Below are positions 33,848-42,640 of a DNA stretch of 56,684 bases, piece after piece. The position numbers and the translations under genes are program-made. Below the pieces are notes generated by a model. It searched no databases and was not told the origin of the DNA. It saw only the letters and a program-made list of their open reading frames with translations. This DNA comes from Rhodospirillaceae bacterium (GTDB lineage: Bacteria > Pseudomonadota > Alphaproteobacteria > Rhodospirillales > Rhodospirillaceae): positions 1-56,684 of the forward strand of contig JAIEMI010000026.1 of the NCBI GenBank assembly GCA_019752235.1, read 5' to 3'. Within the stretch, counting starts at the first letter, position 1, and each line of letters begins with the position of its first letter.

Positions 33848-34777
33848 GTGACCCCTGATTCCCGCTTTGGCGTCTTTGGCGCGCCCCTCCCGGAACTCGC
33901 GACAGTTCCAACAGGAGCCGTGCAGGTTTCGCCGCAAATACCTGGCGCGCACGCGCTGGAAGATATGGCGCCGGCAAGTCTGGCCGGGATGGTTATGGCG
34001 GCGCCGCCAGGGACACGCGAGCGACGGTATGCGCTGGCACTCAGCTTGCGTGTTCTCAAAGCCGGCGCGCCGTTGACGGTCATGGCGCCCAAGGAAAAAG
34101 GCGGCAGCCGGATCGCAAAGGAGCTTGAAGCTTTCGGCTGCGATGTCACGGCCGCAAGCCGGCGTCATCAGCGCATCTGCCAAACCGTGCGCCCGCCGGC
34201 GTTCACCGCGGAGGCGGAGGCGTTGAAAGATGCCGCCATTGCCGCGGGCGCCCCTTGCTTCGTCGACGCCATAGGCCTGTGGAGTCAGCCCGGCATTTTC
34301 AGTTGGGATCGGATCGATCCGGGCACCGCACTTCTGCTCTCGGCCTTGCCCTCGCTTACGGGGCGCGGCGTCGATTTGGGGTGCGGGCTGGGCGTGATTG
34401 CCCGTGCCGTCCTCGCCGGCCCAGATGTCGCGCAGCTCGCCTGTGTCGACATCGACCACCGCGCGATCAAGGCCGCGCGCCGAAATATCGCCGACGCCCG
34501 GGCGACATTCCATTGGGCCGACGGCCGCAGACTGGAAGGTCTGGGGGATATGGACTTTATCGTGATGAACCCGCCCTTCCATGACGGCGGGCAGGAAGAC
34601 AGGGCCTTGGGAGAAACCTTCATTCGGCAATCCCACCATATGCTGCGCGACGGCGGCGCAGCATGGCTCGTCGCGAATCGCCATCTGCCCTATGAATCCG
34701 TGCTCTTTGCCACTTTCCCGAAGGCGGCTTTGCGGGCGGAGCAGGATGGATTCAAAGTTTATGAGGCCAGAAAATGA
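33848..34777 (+). CDS. RsmC-like rRNA guanine-N2 methyltransferase
   Basis: The 309-residue protein has the two-part layout of RsmC/RlmG: a degenerate N-terminal methyltransferase-like domain and an active C-terminal one with GVDLGCGLGVIA (SAM binding), CVDIDHRAI and the catalytic NPPFHDGG. RsmC makes m2G1207 in 16S rRNA. The C-terminal segment GETFIRQSHHMLRDGG is typical. It starts with GTG and has no clear ribosome site; a 20-codon frame ending in a GTGA overlap precedes it. Its stop overlaps the start of the pseudouridine synthase gene, so both probably serve 16S rRNA modification. Confidence 0.83.
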   Translation: MTPDSRFGVFGAPLPELATVPTGAVQVSPQIPGAHALEDMAPASLAGMVMAAPPGTRERRYALALSLRVLKAGAPLTVMAPKEKGGSRIAKELEAFGCDVTAASRRHQRICQTVRPPAFTAEAEALKDAAIAAGAPCFVDAIGLWSQPGIFSWDRIDPGTALLLSALPSLTGRGVDLGCGLGVIARAVLAGPDVAQLACVDIDHRAIKAARRNIADARATFHWADGRRLEGLGDMDFIVMNPPFHDGGQEDRALGETFIRQSHHMLRDGGAAWLVANRHLPYESVLFATFPKAALRAEQDGFKVYEARK

Positions 34778-35502
34778 GCGGCACCGTCAGGCTTGATCGC
34801 CTGCTCGCCAATCTCGGGTACGGCTCACGGAGCGAGGTTCAGCAGCTCGTGCATCTTGGCGCGGTGGTTCTGGATGGCGTGCCGGCGAAAGACGCTAGCC
34901 TGCGAGTCCCCCTCGCGGCCGACCTGCCTGCACGCCTGCTTGTGGACGGGGAACCTCTCGACCCGCTACCTGGAGTCGCCGTGATGCTGCACAAGCCGCT
35001 TGGCGTCACCTGTTCGCACAAGGAACTCGGTCCGCTGGTCTACGATCTGCTGCCGGACCGCTGGCGTCGGCGCGCACCCGCGCTTTCAACCGTCGGGCGG
35101 CTCGACAAGGACACCTCCGGCCTCCTCCTGCTCACCGATGACGGCGCATTGCTGCACCGGATCATTTCGCCCAAGAAGCATGTCGCCAAACATTATGTGG
35201 CGACATTGGCCCGTCCTTTACAGGGTGACGAAGCCGCGCGCTTCGCGTCCGGAACCTTGCTCCTGGAGGACGAGACCAAGCCGCTGGCCCCGGCGATCGT
35301 GGAAACGATGTCGCCGACGGTGGCGCGCCTCATCATCACAGAAGGCCGCTATCATCAGGTCCGGAGAATGTTTGCCGCCGTGGGCAATCACGTCGAAGCG
35401 CTACATCGCGACCGCATCGGCGCGCTCTCGCTTCCGGCGGATCTCGGCCCAGGCGCGTACCGGCAGATGAGTGCGGCCGACATTGCCGCGATATTCGCAT
35501 GA
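34774..35502 (+). CDS. rsuA: RsuA-type 16S rRNA pseudouridine synthase
   Basis: The 242-residue enzyme has an N-terminal S4 RNA-binding domain (RLDRLLANLGYGSRSEVQQL) and the RsuA/RluB catalytic domain with VGRLDKDTSGLLLLT, where the Asp is catalytic, and ITEGRYHQVRRMFAAVGN. RsuA modifies U516 of 16S rRNA; RluE-like action on 23S rRNA is an alternative I cannot exclude. The start overlaps the RsmC-like stop (ATGA). The end carries an ATGA overlap with a short broken VOC frame. Confidence 0.88.
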   Translation: MSGTVRLDRLLANLGYGSRSEVQQLVHLGAVVLDGVPAKDASLRVPLAADLPARLLVDGEPLDPLPGVAVMLHKPLGVTCSHKELGPLVYDLLPDRWRRRAPALSTVGRLDKDTSGLLLLTDDGALLHRIISPKKHVAKHYVATLARPLQGDEAARFASGTLLLEDETKPLAPAIVETMSPTVARLIITEGRYHQVRRMFAAVGNHVEALHRDRIGALSLPADLGPGAYRQMSAADIAAIFA

Positions 35503-35633
35503 CGAGACCGCGTGAAGGCGACGGTTTCTTTTGGGCCGATGAGTTTGTCGTATCGAGCAAGGCATGCCCTGCGGCACAGGGTCGCGTGACCGGGCCGACT
35601 CACGTCGCGTTTCAGGCCAAGAACGAGGCATGA
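35499..35633 (+). pseudogene. Internal fragment of a VOC/glyoxalase-family gene
   Basis: A 44-codon frame begins at an ATG overlapping the rsuA stop and reads GDGFFWADEFVVSS, then GRVTGPTHVAFQAKNEA before a stop. FWxxxx with THVAF-A is the centre of VOC proteins (usually followed by a D-A-V-x-x-FH helix), but both ends of such a gene are missing. The following 127 bases hold no gene; a hairpin at 35644-35663 has no T tract. Confidence 0.55.
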
Positions 35634-35760
35634 CCTAACGCCGCGCGCGCCATGTGGCGCGCGTTGGCCCAATCCCGCAAACGAAAAGACCTTCACTTCC
35701 TGGGTCCGCTCCCTATGCTTTCGTGCTGCGCCAAACAGCCAAGTCATAGGGAGATCTGCA

Positions 35761-36639
35761 ATGCGCTTCGGCTATCACGCGACCATGTGCGATCCGTCGT
35801 TTTATCCCGAGGTCGTGAAGGCCGCCGAGGCGGCGGGCTTCGACAGCTTTTCGGTGCCCGACAGCATCTTCTATCCGCAGGAAGCTGAAAAATCGCAGTA
35901 CCCCTACAACGCCGACGGGTCACGCGAATTCCTGGACGGCGTGCCTTTTATCGACCCGTTCACGTTGATCGCGTGGCTGGGCGGTCTGACCACGAACATC
36001 AAGTTCACCATTAGCGTCTTAAAGCTCGCCATTCGCCAGCCGGTGATCTGCGCGAAACAAGCGTTAAGCCTGGCCGTGATCACAAATAACCGCCTCAACT
36101 TCGGCGTCGGCATCAGCCCGTGGAAGGAGGATTTCGCCGCGTGCGATGTGCCGTGGGAGGGCCGCGGACGACGCCTGGAAGAAATCATCGCCATTATTCG
36201 CGGCTTCGGCACGGGCGATTATTTTGGCTTTGAGGGCGAGTTCTTCAACTTCAAGCCCGCCAAGATGTGCCCCGTGCCCACCACGCCCCTGCCGATCCTG
36301 CTGGGCGGCCATTCGGAACCGGCGTTGGCCCGGGCCGCGAGGATGTGCGACGGCTGGATCAGCGCCGGCAGCTCCTTCGAGCAGCTGAAGAGCATGATGG
36401 CGACCATCGACGGCTACCGCTCGCAGTTTGGGCGCATGAATGAACCCTTCGACTTCCAAGCCAGCGCCATGGAATCCTTCTCCGCCGACGGCGTGAAGAA
36501 GCTGGAAGATCTGGGCGTCCACGAAACCACGGTGGCTTTCCGCGATGCCTATGCCGGCGGCGCGGACAACCGCACACTGACCAGCATGGTGGACGATATC
36601 AACCGTTATGCCGACGATGTGATTCAAAAGGTACGCTGA
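35761..36639 (+). CDS. LLM-class (F420/FMN-dependent) oxidoreductase
   Basis: A 292-residue luciferase-like TIM-barrel oxidoreductase. It begins MRFGYHATMCDPSFYPEVVKAAE, has the cofactor segment SVLKLAIRQPVICAKQ, LNFGVGISPWKEDF, RRLEEIIAIIRGF and the LPILLGGHSEPALARAARMCDGW signature (21 residues in all) shared with TIGR03619-type enzymes. Whether the cofactor is F420 or FMN cannot be decided here, and the substrate is unknown. The ribosome site GGGAG precedes the ATG by 7 bases. A GST remnant begins two bases after the stop. Confidence 0.86.
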   Translation: MRFGYHATMCDPSFYPEVVKAAEAAGFDSFSVPDSIFYPQEAEKSQYPYNADGSREFLDGVPFIDPFTLIAWLGGLTTNIKFTISVLKLAIRQPVICAKQALSLAVITNNRLNFGVGISPWKEDFAACDVPWEGRGRRLEEIIAIIRGFGTGDYFGFEGEFFNFKPAKMCPVPTTPLPILLGGHSEPALARAARMCDGWISAGSSFEQLKSMMATIDGYRSQFGRMNEPFDFQASAMESFSADGVKKLEDLGVHETTVAFRDAYAGGADNRTLTSMVDDINRYADDVIQKVR

Positions 36640-36641
36640 CC

Positions 36642-36755
36642 GTGCTGAGAATTCTGGGACGCGTTTCGTCCATCAACGTGCGCAAGGTTTTATGGGCGTG
36701 CGACGAAATCGGTATCGGACTATTATCGGCTGCTGTTGCAACGCCCCGCCTTTAA
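36642..36755 (+). pseudogene. N-terminal remnant of a glutathione S-transferase
   Basis: A GTG-started frame of 37 codons reads VSSINVRKVLWACDEIGI after LRILGR: this is the thioredoxin-fold start of GST proteins (residues 2-25). It then runs into unrelated sequence and a stop at 36753. The rest of the gene is absent; the YkgJ-like gene follows at 36788. A deletion explains it. Confidence 0.7.
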
Positions 36756-36787
36756 AACGTGGAACCAGGACGCGTAGATAAAAGCCC

Positions 36788-37306
36788 ATGCCTTCCGACA
36801 TCGTCCCAGGCCGGTCCTGCGGGAATTGCACCTTGTGCTGCAAGGTTCTCAGCATTCCGGAACTGCAAAAGCCGCGCGGCGCGGTTTGTGTACATTGCGA
36901 CTGGCGCAAGGGCTGCAAGACCTACGCGCAGCGTCCCATGCCCTGCCGCGCGTTTGATTGCAGTTATCTCTTGAGCCCCGGCCTGGGCGAAGAATGGAAG
37001 CCGACGACGTCTCACTTCGTCCTAGGCTATGTCGCGGAGGCGGATATCGTTCTCGTTTTCACCGATCCGGACCACGCGCACGCCTGGCGGCAGGAGCCTT
37101 ACTATTCCCGAATCAAGAGATGGGCGGCGCCGTCGGATATCGGCGGCTATGTGGTCGTTTGGGAAAGCGCGCGCACCTTGGTGCTGTCGGGCGCGGATGA
37201 GTTCGACCTGGGCGAGTTGCGCGACGACCAGACCATCGTGCGCGAGGAGCAGCCGGGCCCCGCCGGCAAGAAGGTGGTATTCTACGCCGCCGACGGACGC
37301 ACTTGA
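36788..37306 (+). CDS. YkgJ-like cysteine-cluster protein
   Basis: The 172-residue protein starts with the metal-binding Cys pattern CGNCTLCCK at residues 11-19, then CVHC, a Cys in KGCKTY and RPMPCRAFDCSY, which together match the YkgJ zinc/iron-cluster family. The C-terminal two thirds are mixed alpha/beta with no catalytic motif. The metal and the role are not known. It lies between a broken GST gene and the FkbM gene, 12 bases upstream of the latter, and both may be cotranscribed. Confidence 0.8.
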   Translation: MPSDIVPGRSCGNCTLCCKVLSIPELQKPRGAVCVHCDWRKGCKTYAQRPMPCRAFDCSYLLSPGLGEEWKPTTSHFVLGYVAEADIVLVFTDPDHAHAWRQEPYYSRIKRWAAPSDIGGYVVVWESARTLVLSGADEFDLGELRDDQTIVREEQPGPAGKKVVFYAADGRT

Positions 37307-37318
37307 GGTTTTTTCACG

Positions 37319-38197
37319 ATGGCTTTGATCAATATTAACATCAACAGCGGCGACCGCGTCCTCGCGATGACGCTCGATCTGGATGAAACGCAGCCGAACG
37401 AGAAAACCATTCTTGAGTACGTAAAAAGCAACCAGCTCTACGAGCCGGATGTTGCGCACTTGATGCTGCAGTTCGTCGACGCGGGCGACGTGGTGGTCGA
37501 TGTCGGCGCCAACGTCGGATTCTTTACGACCCTGCTCGCGACGCTGACGGGGCCCACCGGCCGTGTGCTCAGTTTCGAGCCGGGGGCGGGTAATCTCGCG
37601 CGGCTGCACCGGCATATCGCGATCAACGCCTTCGAACATGTGACGGTCGTCGAACAGCCCGCCAGCGCCGTGGCGGGCGAGGTGGAGTTCTTCATCAATA
37701 GCGATAACAGCGGCGGCAATGCGCTGTGGGACGTGGGCAGCTTTCCCGGTAACGAGAAGAGCGCCGCCGCGCCGCTCCCGCTGAAGCTTCTGGCAACGAC
37801 GGTGGATGACGAGATCAAACGCCTGGGCCTGCCGGCGCCCAAGTTGATCAAGATCGACACCGAGGGCGCGGAGCTGGAAGTGCTGCGCGGCTGCCGGCAC
37901 CTTCTGACCGGGCAACGCACCCCTTTTGTGATCGCAGAGTCGCATCCGTTCGGCCTGGCGAAAATGAACGCCTCGTTGAAGGAATTGCGGACTTTTATGG
38001 CGGGGTTCGGTTACGCGACCTTCGCGCTGTTTTACGACGGCGCGATGCCACGCTTCATTCCATTGGACGTCGAGATCAAAAGTAAGCACTTCATCAATCT
38101 TCTTTTCACCACGCCCGAACATATCGCGCGCTTCTGGTCCCTAGCGGTTCACGATCCCATGTGCAAAACGCATTCGCCGCCCCGCCCGCCCACGTAG
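37319..38197 (+). CDS. FkbM-family methyltransferase
   Basis: The 292-residue SAM-dependent methyltransferase has VVVDVGANVGFFTTLLA for SAM binding, LSFEPGAGNLARL for the ribose-binding acidic residue, and LIKIDTEGAELEVLRG, the family hallmark. FkbM enzymes O-methylate sugars or small molecules. The neighbouring glycosyltransferase downstream and the family suggest modification of a surface glycan, but that is only inference. It starts 12 bases after the YkgJ-like gene. Confidence 0.85.
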   Translation: MALINININSGDRVLAMTLDLDETQPNEKTILEYVKSNQLYEPDVAHLMLQFVDAGDVVVDVGANVGFFTTLLATLTGPTGRVLSFEPGAGNLARLHRHIAINAFEHVTVVEQPASAVAGEVEFFINSDNSGGNALWDVGSFPGNEKSAAAPLPLKLLATTVDDEIKRLGLPAPKLIKIDTEGAELEVLRGCRHLLTGQRTPFVIAESHPFGLAKMNASLKELRTFMAGFGYATFALFYDGAMPRFIPLDVEIKSKHFINLLFTTPEHIARFWSLAVHDPMCKTHSPPRPPT

Positions 38198-38275
38198 CGC
38201 GGCATTGCCCAACAGCGGACCTCCGGGCTAGGCTCCGTCACCGTTTTCTGGGCCGTTTTCCGGGGAGGAAACACC

Positions 38276-39541
38276 ATGACCATCGCCACAACCATCACCG
38301 CTGTATCGCGCCGCCGTCTTTTACAAGGCGCGACCGCTCTGCCGTTCGCTTCCGCTTCAGTCGGTCACACGGCGGAGGCCAAAGTGGCCGTCACCCCGTT
38401 CAAGATCACCGTGCCGCAGGCGCGGCTTGATGACATTCAAGCGCGTCTGAAAATGGCGCGCTGGCCCGATGAACCGGCCAGCAATGATCCGTGGACTTAC
38501 GGTCCGCCGGTATCGGCCATGAAAGATCTGGTGACCTACTGGACCACCACCTACGACTGGCGGAAACAGGAAGCGATGATGAACCGCTTTCCACACTTCA
38601 AGGCGCGGGTGGCGGATTATGACGTGCATTTCATCCACCTTAAAAGCGGGCGCAAGAACGCGCAGCCGATTATCCTGACCCACGGCTGGCCGGGATGCTT
38701 TGTGGAGTTTCTCGACGTCATCGAACCGCTGGCCTTCCCCGAGAAGCACGGCGGCAACGCCGAGGACGCCTTCGACGTGGTGGTGGCCTCGATCCCCGGC
38801 TTTGGGTTTTCTTCGAAACCCAAAGGCCCGATCACCAGCACGCTGGTCTCGCGCATCCTCGACCGCGTGATGGTGGAAGGCCTGGGATACAAGGGCTACA
38901 TCGCGCAAGGCGGCGACTACGGTGCGGGCATTTCCATCGGCATGGCGACGGAAAGCCAGCATTGCAAAGCGGCGCATGTGAACCTGTTGCTGGGCGCCGG
39001 CGCGAAGCAGGAGACCGAGGAAGAACGCCAGGCCATGGAACGCTGGAACGCGCGCAGCTTGACCATGGGCGGCTATCGCGCGATTCAGAAAACCAAACCG
39101 CTGTCGCTGGCCTACGGCATGGATAACAACCCCATCGCCGTGGCGGCGTGGTTGTTCGAGAAGTTCCAGGGCTGGTCGCAACTGACGAATGGTGACCCAT
39201 GGTCGGTCTACACGCGCGATCAGATTTTAAACGCGATCATGACCTACGTCGTCACCGATACCTTCGGTACGGCATCATGGATGTACGTGGGGGGAGAGGC
39301 CGCGGCGTCCAGAGATAACGAGGTGCCGCCGCGCCGCGCGCCACAAAAAGCCGCGCTGGGCGTGGCGCACTTCCCAGGTGAAGTGAGCTTCTGGCCGCGC
39401 AGTTTCGCCGAACGCAACTTCAAGCTTGTGCGCTGGAGCGATATGCCGCGCGGCGGACATTTCGCGGCCTTCGAGCAGCCCAAACTTTTCGTTCCCGAAA
39501 TGCGTGCCTTTGCGCGCGATCTGCGGACCGCAAAACCTTAA
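38276..39541 (+). CDS. Epoxide hydrolase family protein with Tat-like signal
   Basis: An N-terminal twin-arginine-like segment (SRRRLLQGATALPFASA) suggests export. The EHN domain follows with LDDIQARLKMARWPDEP, and the alpha/beta hydrolase core has HGWPGCFVEF (oxyanion), GGDYGAG with Asp as nucleophile, and a C-terminal GGHFAAFEQP that gives the His. A length of 421 residues is normal for juvenile hormone-type epoxide hydrolases. The substrate is unknown. It begins 78 bases after FkbM with GGGGAGG before the ATG. Periplasmic location would be unusual for this family; the signal should be tested. Confidence 0.85.
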   Translation: MTIATTITAVSRRRLLQGATALPFASASVGHTAEAKVAVTPFKITVPQARLDDIQARLKMARWPDEPASNDPWTYGPPVSAMKDLVTYWTTTYDWRKQEAMMNRFPHFKARVADYDVHFIHLKSGRKNAQPIILTHGWPGCFVEFLDVIEPLAFPEKHGGNAEDAFDVVVASIPGFGFSSKPKGPITSTLVSRILDRVMVEGLGYKGYIAQGGDYGAGISIGMATESQHCKAAHVNLLLGAGAKQETEEERQAMERWNARSLTMGGYRAIQKTKPLSLAYGMDNNPIAVAAWLFEKFQGWSQLTNGDPWSVYTRDQILNAIMTYVVTDTFGTASWMYVGGEAAASRDNEVPPRRAPQKAALGVAHFPGEVSFWPRSFAERNFKLVRWSDMPRGGHFAAFEQPKLFVPEMRAFARDLRTAKP

Positions 39542-39742
39542 CGGCGAGTCGATCCCGGCACTGACGGCGGTCTTTTGCTTTAACCGCAGCGCACGGCGCC
39601 GCCACAATGATGCGCGTTTTGTCCCTAAAAGTTGCACTCCGTGTCGCTCTACGGTTCGCGCTTGACAACGCAGCCCACTCCGTTTTGCATGTGCGAAGGG
39701 GAGTACGACTCTACGTTGTGCACTGGGGACTTATTTTACGTT

Positions 39743-40915
39743 ATGCGCATCGCGTACATTATCAACTCGCTGGACGGCTACGGTGCCGGCCTGCCGATAC
39801 CCTTAATTATTCGGTTTATGCGCAGCACCGGCGCGGACGTGCGGGTGTTCGCCTTTGCCCGGCGCGACGGGCGGATGGAATCCGTGCTCCAAGAGGCCGG
39901 CATCCCCTATGAGGTGCAGCCGAAGGGCGGCATCGTCGCGTCGGTATTCTGGCTGCGGCGCAGGCTCGCGGCATACCAGCCGGCGCTGCTGTGGACCTCA
40001 CTGGTGCACGCCACACTGTACGGGCGCGGCCTGGGCGCGATCCTGGGCCTGCCGGTGGTGAGCTGGCAGCACAACATGTTCCTGAAGCGGGGCAACATCC
40101 TGGCCCTGGCGGCGACGCGCCGGATGACGAACCTCTGGGTGGCCGATTCCGAAACCGTCGCGACGATGACACGGAGGAGATTCGGTCTGCGCGCCGATGA
40201 TATCGCCGTGTGGCCGCTGTTCGTCGCGGACCCAGACGCGCCGCAAGCCCGCGCCGCGCAGCCCGGCGAATGTTTCCGCCTGGGCAGCCTGGGCCGCCTG
40301 CATCCGCACAAGGGCTACGACGTGCTGATCCGCGCGCTGGCGAAGCTGAACCGCGAAACGCCGGCGGTGAGCGCGACGTTCAAAATGATCATAGGCGGCG
40401 AAGGCGCCGACCGCGCCCGCCTGGAGGCGTTAGCCCGGCTGCACAATGTGAGCAACTTGGAATTCGCCGGATATCAGGAAAACCCGCGTGATTTCCTATC
40501 GACGCTGCATGGGTATATCCAGCCATCCCGCGTTGAAGGGCTGTGCATCTCGGCCCATGAAGCCATGCAAGCGGGTTTGCCCGCGATCGTCTCGGACATC
40601 GGCGAAATGCCGCTCTCGGTGCAGAAAGACCGCACCGGCTTTGTCGTCCCCCCGGAAGACAGTGAAGCGCTAGCCGCCGCCATTCACCGCCTTGTGGCCG
40701 AGCGCGCGCGGGCGGCGGCCATGGGTGCCGCCGCGCGCGCACATGTGAACGAGCGTTTCAGCCAGGCGCGCTTCCGCATTGCGGGCCAGGAGATCATGCG
40801 CACGGCTTATCGTCTGGCGCGGCCCGTCAGCACCGACGCGGCTAGCGCGGCCGTCGCGGAGACCTGGCAGCCGGCGGCGGTCATGCCAGCACGTGATTCG
40901 CGGAACCTTGGATAA
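39743..40915 (+). CDS. Glycosyltransferase family 4 (GT4)
   Basis: The 390-residue enzyme starts MRIAYIINSLDGYGAG, the N-terminal GT4 loop, and has the C-terminal donor-binding segment: LGSLGRLHPHKGYDVLIRAL, VEGLCISAHEAMQAGLPAIVSDIGEMP with the family EX7E pair (Glu before G and Glu before AM), and VPPEDSEAL. It would transfer sugars from nucleotide donors in the cytoplasm for a surface glycan. The frame is open to 39632, but the start at 39743 fits the fold. Its end overlaps the convergent SnoaL-like gene by 35 bases. Confidence 0.86.
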   Translation: MRIAYIINSLDGYGAGLPIPLIIRFMRSTGADVRVFAFARRDGRMESVLQEAGIPYEVQPKGGIVASVFWLRRRLAAYQPALLWTSLVHATLYGRGLGAILGLPVVSWQHNMFLKRGNILALAATRRMTNLWVADSETVATMTRRRFGLRADDIAVWPLFVADPDAPQARAAQPGECFRLGSLGRLHPHKGYDVLIRALAKLNRETPAVSATFKMIIGGEGADRARLEALARLHNVSNLEFAGYQENPRDFLSTLHGYIQPSRVEGLCISAHEAMQAGLPAIVSDIGEMPLSVQKDRTGFVVPPEDSEALAAAIHRLVAERARAAAMGAAARAHVNERFSQARFRIAGQEIMRTAYRLARPVSTDAASAAVAETWQPAAVMPARDSRNLG

Positions 40916-41240
40916 TCCGGCCCGCGCCGTTCAGCCGTAAATATTCGCAGATGGTTTGGCCGCGTTCGTTGCGGTAACGCACGACGATGCTGTCGGGCGA
41001 GACGGAGACGTCGAGCAATTCAAACCGAAGGTTGGGAAGTTTCTCCAGCGCTTGTGACCAATAGGCGCGCAATTGCGCTTTGCCCGCGACCCGGCCCTCG
41101 GTATTGATCTCCAGCCTGACGACGCCCGCCGAAACCATTTCGGCCCCGTCGTCGTAGAGATCGAGTACGCGATCAAGATCGCGGCTGTTCCAAGCGTCGA
41201 TCCACTGCCGCGCGAAGGCTTGATATGCTTGCACTGTCAT
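40881..41240 (-). CDS. SnoaL-like (NTF2 fold) protein, short
   Basis: The 119-residue protein fits the small SnoaL-like fold: QWIDAWNSRDLDRVLDLYDDG with the conserved W and D at the start, then a curved sheet including GRVAGKAQLRAYWSQALEKLP and FELLDVSVSPDSIVVRYR. Function is unknown. I chose the ATG at 41240, preceded by GGTGGGA; the longer frame to 41636 is antisense to the DUF1194 gene and has no support. It overlaps the end of the glycosyltransferase gene tail to tail. Confidence 0.78.
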   Translation of the reverse strand: MTVQAYQAFARQWIDAWNSRDLDRVLDLYDDGAEMVSAGVVRLEINTEGRVAGKAQLRAYWSQALEKLPNLRFELLDVSVSPDSIVVRYRNERGQTICEYLRLNGAGRIIQGSANHVLA

Positions 41241-41403
41241 TCCCACCAGAGGATACCCTGCCGGCCGCATGGTCCTGAAGCCAGGATTTCGCGGTGCGGC
41301 GCGGCCTGTTCCAAATCCGTTACAAACGGCGCCTTTGATACGGACTACACAGGCCGCAAAAGTTACGCTAAGCCAACGTGAAGACTTATTGCCGGGGAGG
41401 GCA

Positions 41404-42150
41404 ATGACGATGTTTCGCCGGACGTTTCTGGCAGCCGTAGCGGGCGGCCTCGCCTTGCCCGCGGCTTTACGCTTACCCGCCCGCGCCGCCGGTCCGACCG
41501 CCGTGGACCTGGCGCTGGTGCTGGCGGTCGACGCCTCCATGAGTATCGACGAAAGCGAAGCGGGGACGCAGCGCGCGGGATACATCCATGCCCTGCGCGA
41601 CAAGCGCGTCGGCGACGCCATCAAGGGCGGACCCATTGGCCGGATCGCGCTGACCTATGTCGAATGGTCGAGCCCCTACCACCAGACCGTGATCGTGCCG
41701 TGGCGCGTCTTGAAGGACACCGCCGACGCCAAGAAGTTCGCCGACGAGCTGGACAGCCTGCCTTATAAAGCCGGCAGCACCACGTCCATCAGCGGCGGCA
41801 TCGACTTCTCGGTGAAGCTGTTCAGAAGTTCCGAGTTCGAAGCCGCGCGTAAGGTCATCGACGTGTCCGGCGACGGCTACAGCGATTACGGCCGCCCCGT
41901 GACCGTGGCCCGCGATGCCGCCGTGGCGGCGGGCATCACCATCAACGGCCTCGCGGTCATGAACGAACGGCCCAAGTGGAAACAGGCGGCGCCCAACGAC
42001 CTCGACAACTACTACCGCGAGAATGTCATCGGCGGACCCGGCTCGTTCTACATCGCGGTGCGCAACCTTGAAGACTTCAGCCGGTCGGTGCTGCAGAAGA
42101 TGGTTCTGGAAATCGCGGGGCTACCGCTGGATCCGGCGTCGCGCGGCTGA
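41404..42150 (+). CDS. DUF1194 von Willebrand factor A-like protein
   Basis: An N-terminal signal-like segment (RRTFLAAVAGGLALPAALRLPARA) is followed by a vWA-type domain with the metal-site start LVLAVDASMSID, matching the DxSxS pattern, and a VIDVSGDGYSDYG segment. DUF1194 proteins are exported in alphaproteobacteria and their function is not established. The twin Arg could mark Tat export. The start at 41404 is supported by GGGGAGGG shortly before. It is followed 13 bases later by the UPF0178 gene. Confidence 0.84.
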   Translation: MTMFRRTFLAAVAGGLALPAALRLPARAAGPTAVDLALVLAVDASMSIDESEAGTQRAGYIHALRDKRVGDAIKGGPIGRIALTYVEWSSPYHQTVIVPWRVLKDTADAKKFADELDSLPYKAGSTTSISGGIDFSVKLFRSSEFEAARKVIDVSGDGYSDYGRPVTVARDAAVAAGITINGLAVMNERPKWKQAAPNDLDNYYRENVIGGPGSFYIAVRNLEDFSRSVLQKMVLEIAGLPLDPASRG

Positions 42151-42163
42151 GATCACAGCGGGC

Positions 42164-42640
42164 ATGATCATTTTTGTCGATGCCGACGCCTGCCCGGTGA
42201 AGGACGAAGTCCTGCGCGTGGCGGAGCGCCACCAGCTGCCCATGAAACTGGTGAGCAACAGCTGGATGCGCGGGGACGACCATCCCTTGGTCGAACGCAT
42301 CACCGTCGCCACCAGCCCCGATGCCGCCGACGACTGGATCGCCGAGCGCGTCACGGACCGCGACATCGTTATCACGTCCGATATCCCGCTGGCGGCGCGC
42401 TGTGTCGCCAAGGGCGCTAAGGTGCTGCGGCCCAATGGTAAACCCCTGGACCAGGATTCCATCAGCATGGCGGTGGCGATGCGCGACCTGCACACCCACC
42501 TGCGCGAAACCGGCGAGATCACCCGTGGCCCCGCGCCCTATACCAAACAGGACCGTTCGCGCTTCCTGGACGCCCTGGAAACGGCAGTGCAAGCAGTCAA
42601 GCGCCGGGTACTGCCTCAGTTTGAAAATAAGCGGGATTGA
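42164..42640 (+). CDS. UPF0178 (YaiI/YqxD) family protein
   Basis: The 158-residue protein begins MIIFVDADACPVKDEVLRVA, and carries VATSPDAADDWIAERV and VITSDIPLAARCV, the conserved Asp-rich strands of this family, which has a NYN/PIN-like nuclease fold. Activity has not been established to my knowledge. The start is chosen by this highly conserved N-terminus; the frame extends back into the DUF1194 gene. It is the last gene before the accessory island at 42641. Confidence 0.9.
   Translation: MIIFVDADACPVKDEVLRVAERHQLPMKLVSNSWMRGDDHPLVERITVATSPDAADDWIAERVTDRDIVITSDIPLAARCVAKGAKVLRPNGKPLDQDSISMAVAMRDLHTHLRETGEITRGPAPYTKQDRSRFLDALETAVQAVKRRVLPQFENKRD

Noticed and set aside
33789-33851. 20-codon upstream frame with a GTGA overlap to the RsmC-like gene
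   Set aside because: Possible coupling peptide, but neither start has a ribosome site and a frame this short is easily due to chance.
33610-33858. Small frame before the RsmC-like gene starting with a weak signal-like segment
   Set aside because: No ribosome site, no similarity, and its end runs into another gene in a different frame.
35644-35663. CGCGCGCC/GGCGCGCG hairpin as terminator
   Set aside because: No T tract follows on either strand.
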